From assembly GCF_000430505.1 (NCBI RefSeq), contig NZ_AUMD01000011.1, forward strand, positions 598,020 through 662,019: a DNA stretch of 64,000 nt. Direction: 5' to 3'. This DNA is from Eisenibacter elegans DSM 3317 (lineage in GTDB: Bacteria; Bacteroidota; Bacteroidia; Cytophagales; Microscillaceae). Shown in pieces: positions 1 through 8,012 of this stretch (position 1 is the first letter of the stretch; each line of letters starts with the position of its first letter). Below the pieces are notes generated by a model. The model saw only the letters and a list, made by a program, of their open reading frames with translations, did not search any database and was not told the origin of the DNA. A program made the translations under genes and the position numbers.

Positions 1-8
1 AGGAAGAT

Positions 9-545
9 ATGGATAAAAAGCAGGGCAAACTTCTTATTTTTGAACCAAAACAGTACATTTGTGAACAATTGCGCCGCGTGGCTAAAACTTATCTTGTGTA
101 TATGGCAACTTCTTCTGACAACAAACAAATCTCTACCAGTGCTTTTTTGCGTGCCCTAGCCCAAGACTGGCGCGAACGCCTACAAGGGGTTTCGTGGCAA
201 CGATGGCTGTTGCCCAGCTTTGCGCGCAACTTCTATTTTGTCAGTGCGGTACTTTTTATCTTATGGATGCTTTTTTTTGATAGTAATGACTTCTTCACCC
301 AACGCGAACGCAAACAGCGGCTGGAGCAATTGCAACGAGAACAGGTTTTTTATCAAAAAGAAATCAAACGCATAGAAACACAGCAAAATCGCCTCTCTAG
401 CAACAAAAACGCTCTCGAACGATTTGCCCGAGAAAAATACTATTTCAAAAAACCCAACGAAGAGGTTTATGTAATCGTTACTAATCAAGAGGTAGGGGGG
501 ATAGCCGAAGAAGGAGCTAAAATGAGGCTGATACGTATCAAATAG
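9..545 (+). CDS. Septum formation initiator (FtsB/DivIC-like) protein
   Basis: Small bitopic membrane protein of the FtsB/DivIC type, a family that helps assemble the division machinery at the septum. A cytoplasmic N-terminal part is followed by one hydrophobic segment (about residues 74-90, FYFVSAVLFILWMLFF), then a strongly charged coiled coil rich in E, Q, R and K (about 97-135), and the family-typical end of the coil with LERFAREKYYFKK, close to the FtsB motif that precedes a short C-terminal tail. The order TM then coil and the ARE(K)Y-F-K motif are what identify it. The ATG at 9 gives 178 residues, long for the family; ATG at 102 would give 147 residues and is an equally possible start. 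The frame is open to the window edge, so an earlier start cannot be excluded. Confidence 0.8.
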   Translation: MDKKQGKLLIFEPKQYICEQLRRVAKTYLVYMATSSDNKQISTSAFLRALAQDWRERLQGVSWQRWLLPSFARNFYFVSAVLFILWMLFFDSNDFFTQRERKQRLEQLQREQVFYQKEIKRIETQQNRLSSNKNALERFAREKYYFKKPNEEVYVIVTNQEVGGIAEEGAKMRLIRIK

Positions 546-619
546 CTTGTGAGTGGTTGTCCCGACCTTACCCGGACAGAAACCTATTCTACAAGCTCTA
601 CTAAAATATCTTTGGTAGT

Positions 620-1024
620 ATGAGTATTTACCAAACACTCAACACAATCATTTGGCACGATGAAGGAGCCAAACGGCTGCGCTTAGTCTGGCGTGGGGTG
701 ATCCAAGGTGCTGATTATCGCGAAGGGTTACACCGGCTACTTTCGCTCTCATTGGAACGGGAAGCGCAAAACTGGCTGATTGACCAACGTGAGCGCACGG
801 GAATGGCGCTGCCTACAGACATCCAGTGGCTCACACAGGAGTTTATCCCGTTGGCGGCGGCAATGTTGGGCGCGCAGTTGCGGATGGCCGTCCTCAGGTC
901 TACTAGCTTAGAAAGCCACCAACACGAAACCGTCATCCAACAAGGACTAAAACTGATAGACAAACCCCCTACCATCGCTTTTTTTGATACCGAAGCAGAA
1001 GCCGTTCAGTGGCTCGGTGGATAG
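620..1024 (+). CDS. Hypothetical protein, SpoIIAA/STAS-like fold suspected
   Basis: Unrecognised cytoplasmic protein of 134 residues with no signal peptide or membrane segment. It alternates short hydrophobic strands (LRLVWRG, AQNWLIDQ, LRMAVLRS, PTIAFFDT) with helices and ends in a helix with AVQWLGG. This pattern resembles small STAS/SpoIIAA-like proteins common in Cytophagales. The protein at 30827 has the same length, the same opening (aromatic-rich strand) and the same ending (W-LLG), so the two look like distant paralogues. The stop overlaps the largest possible frame of the next gene, but that gene more likely starts at 1093. A TATCTTTG box lies only six bases before the ATG, too close to be a normal promoter for this start. 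Confidence 0.6.
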   Translation: MSIYQTLNTIIWHDEGAKRLRLVWRGVIQGADYREGLHRLLSLSLEREAQNWLIDQRERTGMALPTDIQWLTQEFIPLAAAMLGAQLRMAVLRSTSLESHQHETVIQQGLKLIDKPPTIAFFDTEAEAVQWLGG

Positions 1025-1092
1025 ATGCTGCCCTGAAAATTAGGAAAATCCTGAGTGTATGGCTATTTTTCGGATGTATTGACACCTATGAA

Positions 1093-2535
1093 ATGGCCAA
1101 GCCCATGACACCAAAACCTATAAGCCGGATACTCTTCTTCTGGGGAATCATTCTTTGTGTATTTTGTCAACAGTCGTCGTTGTTGGCGCAACGTATCTCC
1201 ACAGAAGAAATTCAAAGTATTATTGATGAGGCGCCTACTGATGAGGCGGTCATACAGCGGCTCGAACAGCTCTTGCCCGAAATGCTCCCCTCTATTGAGC
1301 AGGTCTTTATCCTGAACCAACTAACCCTCTACCTTACCGAAACCCGCCCCGAAAAGGCGCTTCAATATGCCCAACAGGCACTAAAAGCCGCCCAAAAGCT
1401 GGATTATGAAGCGGGCGAAGGGTATAGCCTTCGCGGAATGGGGGAGGTCTATACAGTCTTAGGAAAGTACACACAGGCTACCCAAGCCTATCAAAAGGCT
1501 TTGCGTATTTTCAAGACCATCGATGACCAATACAACACAGCCTACGCCCATAGCGGAATTGGGTTGAGTTGTTATTACGAAGGGCGCTATCAGGAGGCTC
1601 TCAATGCGTACCAAAAGGCTTTTGTGGTTTTTGAAAAAATGGGCGACCTCGAAGGTCAAGCCGATGTACACAACAAAACCGGGGTGCTCTACTATGCCAC
1701 AGCTAGTTATGCCGAGGCGCTCAAAGAGTATTTGGCAGCCTATAAGCTCAATCAGACCTTGGCCGATGATTATGGCAGCGCACTCGTGCTCAACAATATT
1801 GGCTCAGTATACCAACAGCTGAACCAGCCTGATAAGGCACTGAGCTACTTTGAAGCTTCGCTGGAGTATTGCCGAAAACTCAACTACCAGGCCGGTATCG
1901 CGCAGGCGCTCAACAATCTTGGAGCCGTATATGACCAACGCAGCCAACCTGAAAAAGCCCTAGCCCAGCACTTAGAGGCGCTCAATATCGCCCAACAACT
2001 CAATGATCCTTATACGCAGGCAGTTACGCGGAGTAATGTAGGCAATATCTACGAAAAAATGGGGAAAACCACTTTGGCCCTCGAACACCTGCTGCAAGCC
2101 CTGCACTTGCGTGAAAAAATTGGTGACCCACGTGGCACGGCAGCTTCTCTCAACCGCATAGCGCAATTGTATGCCAACCAAGCTGATGAAGCCCAAGCGC
2201 TGGTGTATTTCAAAAAAGGTTTGCGAATTTCATCCGAAATAGGAGCCGCCGATTTGACAATGGAGGCGTACCAAAGTTTGGCCGCCCTTTACGAACGGCT
2301 GCACAACAACCCAAAGGCCGAGCAGTATCGACGCTATTACCAAAACTTAAAAGACTCGCTAGACCTTGCTAGCTCAGAAGTAGAGTTGGCTCAACTAAAA
2401 ACCCCTATCCTCAATACTACAACCCTCAAATCGTGGTCTAAAAACCTGACTTGGTGGATAATAGGCTTGGGAATAGGGGGATTGTTGACGCTATTGGGAC
2501 TGGCGATTGTCTGGAAAAAAAGGAAAAACAACTAA
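1093..2535 (+). CDS. Exported tetratricopeptide-repeat protein with C-terminal membrane anchor
   Basis: About ten tetratricopeptide repeats fill residues 50-430; recurrent marks are A-x-A-Y-Q-K-A, LNNIGSVY, LNNLGAVYD and G-N-I-Y. The N-terminus from 1093 (MAKPMTPKP, then a hydrophobic run ending QSSLLAQ) is a convincing signal peptide, which is why this ATG is preferred to the upstream in-frame ATG at 1009; ATG 1105 is also possible. The C-terminus has a single transmembrane helix (WWIIGLGIGGLLTLLGLAIVW) followed by KKRKNN. The architecture equals the sensor half of Bacteroidetes TPR histidine kinases and regulators, but the protein ends right after the membrane helix with no kinase, cyclase or helix-turn-helix domain. 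It therefore probably works as a periplasmic scaffold or as a sensor that needs a partner; the partner is not visible here. Confidence 0.85.
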   Translation: MAKPMTPKPISRILFFWGIILCVFCQQSSLLAQRISTEEIQSIIDEAPTDEAVIQRLEQLLPEMLPSIEQVFILNQLTLYLTETRPEKALQYAQQALKAAQKLDYEAGEGYSLRGMGEVYTVLGKYTQATQAYQKALRIFKTIDDQYNTAYAHSGIGLSCYYEGRYQEALNAYQKAFVVFEKMGDLEGQADVHNKTGVLYYATASYAEALKEYLAAYKLNQTLADDYGSALVLNNIGSVYQQLNQPDKALSYFEASLEYCRKLNYQAGIAQALNNLGAVYDQRSQPEKALAQHLEALNIAQQLNDPYTQAVTRSNVGNIYEKMGKTTLALEHLLQALHLREKIGDPRGTAASLNRIAQLYANQADEAQALVYFKKGLRISSEIGAADLTMEAYQSLAALYERLHNNPKAEQYRRYYQNLKDSLDLASSEVELAQLKTPILNTTTLKSWSKNLTWWIIGLGIGGLLTLLGLAIVWKKRKNN

Positions 2536-2582
2536 CGAGTTTGGATGGATGATTCAATCCGAATTCGTCAATCTAAACTCGT
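2535..2582. terminator. Inverted repeat between convergent genes
   Basis: Arms 2535-2546 (ACGAGTTTGGAT) and 2571-2582 (ATCTAAACTCGT) pair over 12 positions with one mismatch. They lie exactly between the stop of the TPR gene and the stop of the converging DUF2911 gene. There is no clear T tract, so this is a possible bidirectional terminator or RNA-stabilising hairpin, not a textbook one. Confidence 0.45.
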
Positions 2583-2595
2583 CAATCCGGAATCA

Positions 2596-3138
2596 TTAAT
2601 TGAAAGTTACTGGGATTCTGACCAATGTCTGGTCCCAAGTTACGAGGATACGTGCACCACCTTGTGCTTCTTCAATCACGATGGTCAGCGCCTCATAGGT
2701 ATCATCGATACGCTCTGTGGGCACATCAAAAATAGCTACATTTTTACTCTCATCATATTGATAAGCGCCCCACTGGCCCAAATCACTATTGATGATAATC
2801 GTCCATTTGTCTTTCTCGGGGATACTGAAGAGCGTATATGTTCCGGCTTTGATGCGTTTGCCCCCTAACACAATATCTTTGTTGGTGGTGATTTCGGTGG
2901 CTTCATTGGCTCCGGTACGCCATATTTTGCCATAAGGCACTAGCGATCCAAAAATTTCGCGGTTACGCTTATAAGGTTGCCCATAAGTAATCTTGAGATA
3001 GGTATCGTTTACACGAAGTGTAGTAATGTTAAAAGGACTTTGTTTTGCCTTAGGTTCGATTACTTTTTGTGCTTGAAGCGCGTTTGTGCTTATCAATAAG
3101 GCAATTAGCAGGAAGAGGGAGCTGAGGCTTTTTTTCAT
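2596..3138 (-). CDS. DUF2911 family exported protein
   Basis: Member of the DUF2911 family, found mainly in Bacteroidota and of unknown biochemical role. The first 23 residues (MKKSLSSLF, hydrophobic run, NALQAQ) form a signal peptide ending in the A-x-A/Q type typical of this group, so the mature protein is periplasmic or outer-membrane associated. The family's hallmarks are present in order: ITYGQPYKRNREIFG, LVPYGKIWRTGANEATEI, and the beta-sandwich stretch AGTYTLFSIPEKDKWTIIIN followed by WGAYQYDE. At 180 residues it covers the usual domain with nothing extra. It converges with the TPR gene and is transcribed alone; its 5' gap of about 230 bases is shared with the divergent PKD gene. Confidence 0.85.
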   Translation of the reverse strand: MKKSLSSLFLLIALLISTNALQAQKVIEPKAKQSPFNITTLRVNDTYLKITYGQPYKRNREIFGSLVPYGKIWRTGANEATEITTNKDIVLGGKRIKAGTYTLFSIPEKDKWTIIINSDLGQWGAYQYDESKNVAIFDVPTERIDDTYEALTIVIEEAQGGARILVTWDQTLVRIPVTFN

Positions 3139-3283
3139 AAGGCATCAAAATTTATTGATTGTGTGTTCGTTGATGTATTGTAATGAAGCAAAAGCGGGTA
3201 GCAATTAGTTCCCCACCGAAGCGCTTTCTCATCAAACAACGCAACAAAGGACGTGGATGTTTTATTGAAAAGCCCCTACTTCC

Positions 3284-3312
3284 TTGCTTTGCACAAAAAT
3301 TGCTTACTTTTG
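3284..3312 (+). promoter_or_regulatory. Bacteroidetes-type promoter for the PKD/type B sorting-domain gene
   Basis: TTG at 3284-3286, an 18-base spacer, then TACTTTTG at 3305-3312, matching the TTG / TAnnTTTG promoter form of Bacteroidota. Transcription would start near 3319, about 50 bases before the chosen start codon at 3370. Confidence 0.6.
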
Positions 3313-3369
3313 TTGGTAATAGAAGCTGCTTACAAGCCTTCATCCTGATTGCAACTCTACTTGATACTT

Positions 3370-5322
3370 ATGCCCTCATTTGTGATACAATTGCGTCGTG
3401 TTCTAGTCTCAACACTATGTTGGCTTTGGTTGGGTTTTACGGCAGTATTTGCCCAAACAGCCTGTTTTACGGCAGCCGGTGTAGACAATGGTGTACAGCG
3501 CGGCTGTGCTCCCTTTACTATCAGTGTAACGGACTGTAGCGGCAGCCCTGCCACGAAGGTCTACAAATTTTCGGATGCAGAGGGCTTTGTATCGCGTACT
3601 ACCCACACGTATACTACCCCCGGACGTTATTCCATCACCCAAGCCCTGAGCATAGGTGGCCAAGGCGACAGTGTCCGCCGCAACGAATACATCGAAGTCT
3701 TGCCTTCACCCCCACCACAGTTTATCGCCACAGTCTGTGAGGGGCGGGAGGTATCGCTCGAAATCACCGACCGGCAGTACGAAACCTACCAAATCAATTG
3801 GGGTGATGGCTCTCCCATACAGACGGTCAACCGCGATGCCGGAGCCATACGACATACTTACCCTTCTACGGCAACTTTTGCCTTGCGCGTTACGGGCAAC
3901 TATGTGCCTGGTGGCTGTGGTGGCGAAAATGCCCAACTCATCAACCCCATCAATGTCATCACGCAACCCCTGTTGGAGCAGGTACAGGTATTGGGCAGCA
4001 ACAGGGTCAGCCTACGTTTCCCTACAGACAGCAACTTCGTGTATGCTGTAGAGCTAAGCATTGACAACGGAACAACTTTTGTAGACCTAGTCCGCTTTGC
4101 CGGCACAGGTTTCGCACAGATATATACTGCTGAAGCGCTTAACACCACACAGCCTTTGTATTTCCGAGTACGTGCTTTTGATGCTTGTGGAGCCACCAAT
4201 GTATCGCCTGTGGTAGCCACTATAAGGCTTCAGGCTCAAGCCCAAGACAGTCAGAACGCCATCACGTGGCCGGTATATCCGCTGCCCGATTTCGGAGAGT
4301 ATATCTTATTGCGCAATGGCAACCTCTTGGCCATCATCAACAATGTCAATCAGACTAGCTATGTCGATACAGCCATTATCTGTACAGAGCGTTATTGTTA
4401 TAGCCTACAAGTCAACACACAAGGGGTCAATATGGCTGAATCTCTGTCAGACACCAGCTGCGTGCGGGCCTTTTCTAGTACCATTCCCCCCATTATCACA
4501 CAGGGCGAAGGAAGTGTAGAAGACAACCGGCGTGTGCTCTTGCAGTGGCAAGTAGGCGCGGTGCCCGGTATACGTCGCTATGAAGTCATCCGTTACACTA
4601 CCAATATCCGCAACAACGAAACCCGTATAGATACCATTATCGTGGCCGACGACCGACCCACATTGTTAGACGAAAACGCCAATTTTAACAATGGCTTCAA
4701 CCGTTTTTGCTATCAAATCCGGTATACCAATGTTTGCGGCAATACAGCCTCATTTGCGCCAATTATCTGTCCTGTGTCTTTGCGAATAGAGCGACTTTCG
4801 GGCTTGCAACTGAGCCTAGCGTGGACAGACTACCGCAATACCGAGAGCAGTCTTGAGAGTTATGTAGTCGAAAAACTTGACGAAAACGACCAAGTATTTG
4901 AAACTATCCCCATCGGCGGGCTGAATTTTTTTATCGAAAACGTAATCGACACGGAGCGCCAAATTACTCGCTATCGCATCCGCAGCCTTGTAGGTGGAGC
5001 TGCTGCCGGGCAAATGATTTATTCTAATATTGTCACGGTAGAGCAACCCTTCCGCTTATTTTTCCCCAATGCCTTCAGCCCCAATGGCGATGGTCTGAAT
5101 GATGTATTTGCCGCCAAAGGATTGTTTGTAGCCAGCTATCGGCTGATGATTTACAACCGTGCAGGGCAACTGGTGTTCCAAACAACGGACTTTGAGCAAG
5201 GATGGGACGGCTCCATCAACGGGCGCGAAGCGCAGGCCGACCTCTACATCTATACGGCGGAAGCCGAAGACCGGAGAGGGCAGAAGTTTCAAACCAAGGG
5301 TACTTTTACACTGATTCGATAG
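3370..5322 (+). CDS. Secreted PKD-domain protein with gliding-associated (type B) T9SS sorting domain
   Basis: Surface or secreted protein exported by the type IX system. From ATG 3370 it begins with a signal peptide (MPSFVIQLRR, hydrophobic core, AVFAQ); the in-frame ATG at 3349 only adds a hydrophobic tail in front. Residues 25-110 and 110-200 look like PKD/Ig-like domains (NWGDGSP, GRYSITQAL). The middle holds fibronectin-like beta domains with RYEVIRY and ITRYRIRS. The last 85 residues are the gliding-motility-associated C-terminal domain, with FFPNAFSPNGDGLND, IYNRAGQLVF and GWDGSINGR, used as the type B signal. Its job beyond being an exported cell-surface protein cannot be told. The BASS transporter gene follows after 17 bases and may be co-transcribed. 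Confidence 0.9.
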   Translation: MPSFVIQLRRVLVSTLCWLWLGFTAVFAQTACFTAAGVDNGVQRGCAPFTISVTDCSGSPATKVYKFSDAEGFVSRTTHTYTTPGRYSITQALSIGGQGDSVRRNEYIEVLPSPPPQFIATVCEGREVSLEITDRQYETYQINWGDGSPIQTVNRDAGAIRHTYPSTATFALRVTGNYVPGGCGGENAQLINPINVITQPLLEQVQVLGSNRVSLRFPTDSNFVYAVELSIDNGTTFVDLVRFAGTGFAQIYTAEALNTTQPLYFRVRAFDACGATNVSPVVATIRLQAQAQDSQNAITWPVYPLPDFGEYILLRNGNLLAIINNVNQTSYVDTAIICTERYCYSLQVNTQGVNMAESLSDTSCVRAFSSTIPPIITQGEGSVEDNRRVLLQWQVGAVPGIRRYEVIRYTTNIRNNETRIDTIIVADDRPTLLDENANFNNGFNRFCYQIRYTNVCGNTASFAPIICPVSLRIERLSGLQLSLAWTDYRNTESSLESYVVEKLDENDQVFETIPIGGLNFFIENVIDTERQITRYRIRSLVGGAAAGQMIYSNIVTVEQPFRLFFPNAFSPNGDGLNDVFAAKGLFVASYRLMIYNRAGQLVFQTTDFEQGWDGSINGREAQADLYIYTAEAEDRRGQKFQTKGTFTLIR

Positions 5323-5339
5323 TACACTGGTATACAAAT

Positions 5340-6254
5340 ATGATAGCTACGACTTTTTTTTCTACTATTCTGCTACCCTTTGTTTTGGCGATGATTATGC
5401 TCGGAATGGGGCTTTCGCTCACCACAAAGGATTTTATCAATATCTTTGCCCGACCCAAGGCCCTGGCTTGGGGCTTGACTTGTCAGCTCATACTCCTTCC
5501 CTTGATAGCCTTGGTGATTGCGCGTATTTCGGGGCTTTCGCCGGAGTTGCAGGTAGGAATTGTCTTGATTGCGGCCTGCCCGGGAGGTGCCGTATCTAAC
5601 CTCATCACACACTTACTGGGTGGAGCCTTGGCCTTGTCTGTATCAATGACTACGGTCAACAGCTTTATCACAATGTTTACCATCCCTGTTATCATCAAAA
5701 CAGCGCTTTGGCTCTTGATGGACAGTACCCAAGGGCAGGAAATAGTGCTCCCTTTCTGGACAACTTTGGCGCAGGTGATGAGTACTACCGTGTTGCCCTG
5801 TGTCTTGGGGATTTATATCCGCCAGCGCAACGAGACAGTGGCGCTTCGGTTGGAGCGCCCGCTCAAGGTCGCAATGCCTTCTATTTTGGCATTGGTAATG
5901 ATTGCGGCTATTTTTCTGGAAGAGGGAGAGGGCATCAGCCTGACTACCCGCGATTATTGGGAGGTAAGTGGGTTTGCATTCTTGCTCAATATAGCTGGAA
6001 TGCTTTTGGGCTATTGGAGTGCGGCGTGGTTGGGGTTTGTTCCCAAAGTACAGATGACCATCGCCATCGAAGTAGGGCTACAGAACACTGGAATGGCCAT
6101 CTTTATCGCTACAAGCCGACTAATGCTCAACAATCAAACAATGGCTATTCCGGCTTCTATCTATGCGTTGTTTACTTTTTTCACGGCCATTGGTTTTGGT
6201 TGGCTGGTTTCAAGAAACCACATCCAGCAAGAACGTAAACTAGAAGCCAAATAA
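5340..6254 (+). CDS. Bile acid:sodium symporter (BASS) family transporter
   Basis: Integral inner-membrane protein of 304 residues with about nine to ten hydrophobic segments, the usual size and shape of the BASS family, whose members move organic anions with sodium. Family marks are the opening LPFVLAMIMLGMGLSLT, the crossover region AACPGGAVSNLITHLLGG (about residues 80-97), and IEVGLQNTGMAIFIAT (about 245-260), the second crossover. The substrate cannot be inferred; bacterial members carry bile acids, pantoate, pyruvate or sulfonates. The ATG at 5340 sits 17 bases after the PKD gene's stop and starts directly with the first membrane helix, so upstream in-frame ATGs inside that gene are rejected. 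Confidence 0.9.
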   Translation: MIATTFFSTILLPFVLAMIMLGMGLSLTTKDFINIFARPKALAWGLTCQLILLPLIALVIARISGLSPELQVGIVLIAACPGGAVSNLITHLLGGALALSVSMTTVNSFITMFTIPVIIKTALWLLMDSTQGQEIVLPFWTTLAQVMSTTVLPCVLGIYIRQRNETVALRLERPLKVAMPSILALVMIAAIFLEEGEGISLTTRDYWEVSGFAFLLNIAGMLLGYWSAAWLGFVPKVQMTIAIEVGLQNTGMAIFIATSRLMLNNQTMAIPASIYALFTFFTAIGFGWLVSRNHIQQERKLEAK

Positions 6255-6275
6255 ATAACAGGTTGGGGGCTAGGC

Positions 6276-6923
6276 TCAAGAATCGGCCACCTGAAATACA
6301 TCTTGGTTTTCGCTAGGCAGAATCTGCAGGACCTTCGAGAGCACCAGCAACACCAAGGTTCGGGAAGCCACCCGCCTAGGGATGTTGGCCGTATTGGCAA
6401 AATCATCAACGGTAATGGATTGGTGTTGCTCTAGGTAGCGCATCAGTAGACGCTCTTTTTGGCCAAATTCAAACTGAAAATTGCGCCCGCTGTTGGCGCT
6501 TTTTAGAATTTCGCGCATTTCCCTACTGGCTTTTACGCTCTTGTCATCTATCCGAATATAGGCCGTACGAGCGCGGGTATGAGCATTTTCGGCTACATAA
6601 TGAGGTAATACCTCCCCCCTAGCAATATGAAAGACCAATACTTCGCGGGTATCGTCAATAAGGACACGCTCCAGCTGGTAGTCTATTGGGGGGAAACATT
6701 GGTTTTCGATGGCACGTGTGAGGACGTATTCGTCCTCACGGGGGTATTTGAGCCCCTTGATGGTCTTGTCGTCGGCTACTCCTATCAACAAAATACCGCC
6801 TTCTGTATTGGCAAAAGCGACCACCTCGCGGATGATTTTTTCTGGGTGATTCGCCTTTAGCTTGAACTCCAGCTGTTTACCTTCTCCTTGACGAACTAGT
6901 TTTTTGAGCTGTACGAGTTCCAT
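6276..6923 (-). CDS. AlbA_2 (Schlafen-like) DNA-binding domain protein
   Basis: Cytoplasmic protein of 215 residues. Residues 1-130 form an AlbA_2 domain: the entry helix with GEGKQLEFKLKA, then EVVAFANTEGGILLIGVADD, both family hallmarks, and the closing strand TAYIRIDDKSVKA. AlbA_2 domains occur in Schlafen-like putative transcription regulators. Residues 150-215 form a small helical region (QKERLLMRYLEQHQSITVDD) resembling a winged helix, which supports a regulator role; the target is unknown. It stands alone between the converging BASS gene and the upstream minus-strand genes, 21 bases from the BASS stop. Confidence 0.85.
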   Translation of the reverse strand: MELVQLKKLVRQGEGKQLEFKLKANHPEKIIREVVAFANTEGGILLIGVADDKTIKGLKYPREDEYVLTRAIENQCFPPIDYQLERVLIDDTREVLVFHIARGEVLPHYVAENAHTRARTAYIRIDDKSVKASREMREILKSANSGRNFQFEFGQKERLLMRYLEQHQSITVDDFANTANIPRRVASRTLVLLVLSKVLQILPSENQDVFQVADS

Positions 6924-7023
6924 AGTTTCAGATGTGGTATATCACCCAATATAACGAAAAACCTGCCAATTGTCTTGGCTAGTTGGCTTAAATTTTAGCG
7001 AAATTACCAAATATTTGGCACAA

Positions 7024-7050
7024 AAAAAGCCCTGCCTAGCAGAGCTTTTT
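7024..7050 (-). terminator. Rho-independent terminator after the small outer-membrane protein gene
   Basis: AAAAAGCCCTGC, loop CTA, GCAGAGCTTTTT: GC-rich stem with one mismatch, flanked by an A tract and a T tract, so it can work in both directions. It lies 20 bases beyond the stop at 7070. Confidence 0.7.
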
Positions 7051-7069
7051 ATACAAAGTTGTGGCAGGG

Positions 7070-7597
7070 TTAGAAGTTGACGCGGATGCTAAATCCTCCA
7101 TCAAACCATACCCAAGCTGGGGCGGGAGTGAGCTCGATATAGGGCCCCAAGTCCAAACCCAAAGAGATTGGGGTAGAGGGGATGAAATACTCGATGCCGA
7201 TCATTCCGGTAAGGCCGAGGTTACCTGTTTGGTATTCGCGGCGCTCACGGCGGTTCCAATAGCGGCGAGAGCCAACTTGACCACCGACACCGGCATACCA
7301 TTCCAGCCCATCAACACCACTGATTTGGTTTTGCCAGAGGTAGTTGACCATTAGTACGAGACCGGGGCGGTACTCATACTCGTCGCGCCAGTAACGTCGG
7401 CCACGGTGGTATCCGTATCCGTTGCCGCCCAAAACAAAGTCTAGGGCGTTTCCGTTGCTGAGATATTTTTTCACATTGATACCGGTAGGCTCACCTAGGC
7501 GTAGACCTACGGCAATGTTTTTTGATTGGGCTTGGGTAGCCAATGGGAATAATGCCAGCAAACCAACCAGCAACAACAGGGTACGTATTGTTTTCAT
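7070..7597 (-). CDS. Small outer-membrane beta-barrel protein
   Basis: Exported protein of 175 residues: a signal peptide (MKTIRTLLLL ... ATQAQ, cleavage near residue 24) followed by alternating amphipathic strands (NIAVGLRLGE, LDFVLGGNGYG, LVLMVNYLWQ, LEWYAGVGGQVG, LTGMIGIEYF, ISLGLDLGPYIEL) and a C-terminal strand GGFSIRVNF ending in Phe, as expected for an outer-membrane barrel. There is a notable cluster of Arg, Tyr and Trp in the middle (YHRGRRYWRDEYEYR). It resembles the small OmpA-barrel/opacity-type proteins of Bacteroidota; no specific function is recognised. A TATTTTTG promoter box at 7621-7628 precedes the start by 24 bases. Confidence 0.75.
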   Translation of the reverse strand: MKTIRTLLLLVGLLALFPLATQAQSKNIAVGLRLGEPTGINVKKYLSNGNALDFVLGGNGYGYHRGRRYWRDEYEYRPGLVLMVNYLWQNQISGVDGLEWYAGVGGQVGSRRYWNRRERREYQTGNLGLTGMIGIEYFIPSTPISLGLDLGPYIELTPAPAWVWFDGGFSIRVNF

Positions 7598-7620
7598 AGT
7601 TTATAAATCGTTTGAAGTCG

Positions 7621-7628
7621 CAAAAATA
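7621..7628 (-). promoter_or_regulatory. Putative -7 box upstream of the small barrel gene
   Basis: Minus strand reads TATTTTTG followed by C, matching TAnnTTTG. No TTG is found at the proper distance, so this is a partial match. It is 24 bases before the start codon. Confidence 0.4.
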
Positions 7629-7747
7629 AGGATAATACACGGCCTACATCGATAAAACGTCGTTTTTTTTCGATGAATAACTTATCGCATTATTTTTTCA
7701 AAAAAATCATTGCAAAACACAACCTTTAAAATAGCACGACGTATAAT

Positions 7748-7885
7748 AAAAAAACCAAGCTGAAAATCAACTTGGCTTTTTGCTCTACTAAACCTATTAT
7801 CAAAACTAATCAACCTAAATCATTAAATTATCTGCAATACCTTTTGTGGCATATGATGCAAATGAATTCAAATCAGCATTAACTA
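7748..7885 (-). ncRNA. Predicted small RNA between lepB and the small barrel gene
   Basis: A complete transcription unit without a gene. On the minus strand a full promoter (TTG 7921-7919, 20-base spacer, TATATTTG 7898-7891) predicts a start near 7885, and about 135 bases on there is a hairpin (CCAAG/CTTGG, inner TGA/TCA, 7755-7775) flanked by A and T tracts ending near 7748. Between them the longest reading frames are about ten codons. It lies after the lepB terminator at 7933-7972, so it is not just lepB read-through. Family and target are unknown; the next gene downstream on this strand is the small barrel protein, which has its own promoter box. Confidence 0.5.
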
Positions 7886-7890
7886 GGCTA

Positions 7891-7921
7891 CAAATATAGC
7901 TGTTCAACCATCAAAAGTCAA
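7891..7921 (-). promoter_or_regulatory. Complete promoter driving the predicted small RNA
   Basis: Minus strand: TTG at 7921-7919, exactly 20 bases, then TATATTTG at 7898-7891. Same form and spacing as the promoter in front of the TPP riboswitch at 36133-36163. No coding sequence follows within 280 bases. Confidence 0.65.
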
Positions 7922-7932
7922 AGCATTTTAAC

Positions 7933-7972
7933 AAAAAAACTTGCCCCTGTGTTAAAAGGAACAAGTTTTTTT
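7933..7972 (-). terminator. Terminator after lepB
   Basis: AAAAAAACTTG at 7933-7943 pairs with CAAGTTTTTTT at 7962-7972, with an 18-base loop. It lies 40 bases beyond the lepB stop. Confidence 0.65.
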
Positions 7973-8012
7973 GTATTTTGCTGGTCTTTGCCCGAATGAG
8001 GTTTTCGGTTTT

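Noticed and set aside
607..614. TATCTTTG box before the gene at 620
   Set aside because: Transcription would begin at or within the start codon and no TTG is at the right distance.
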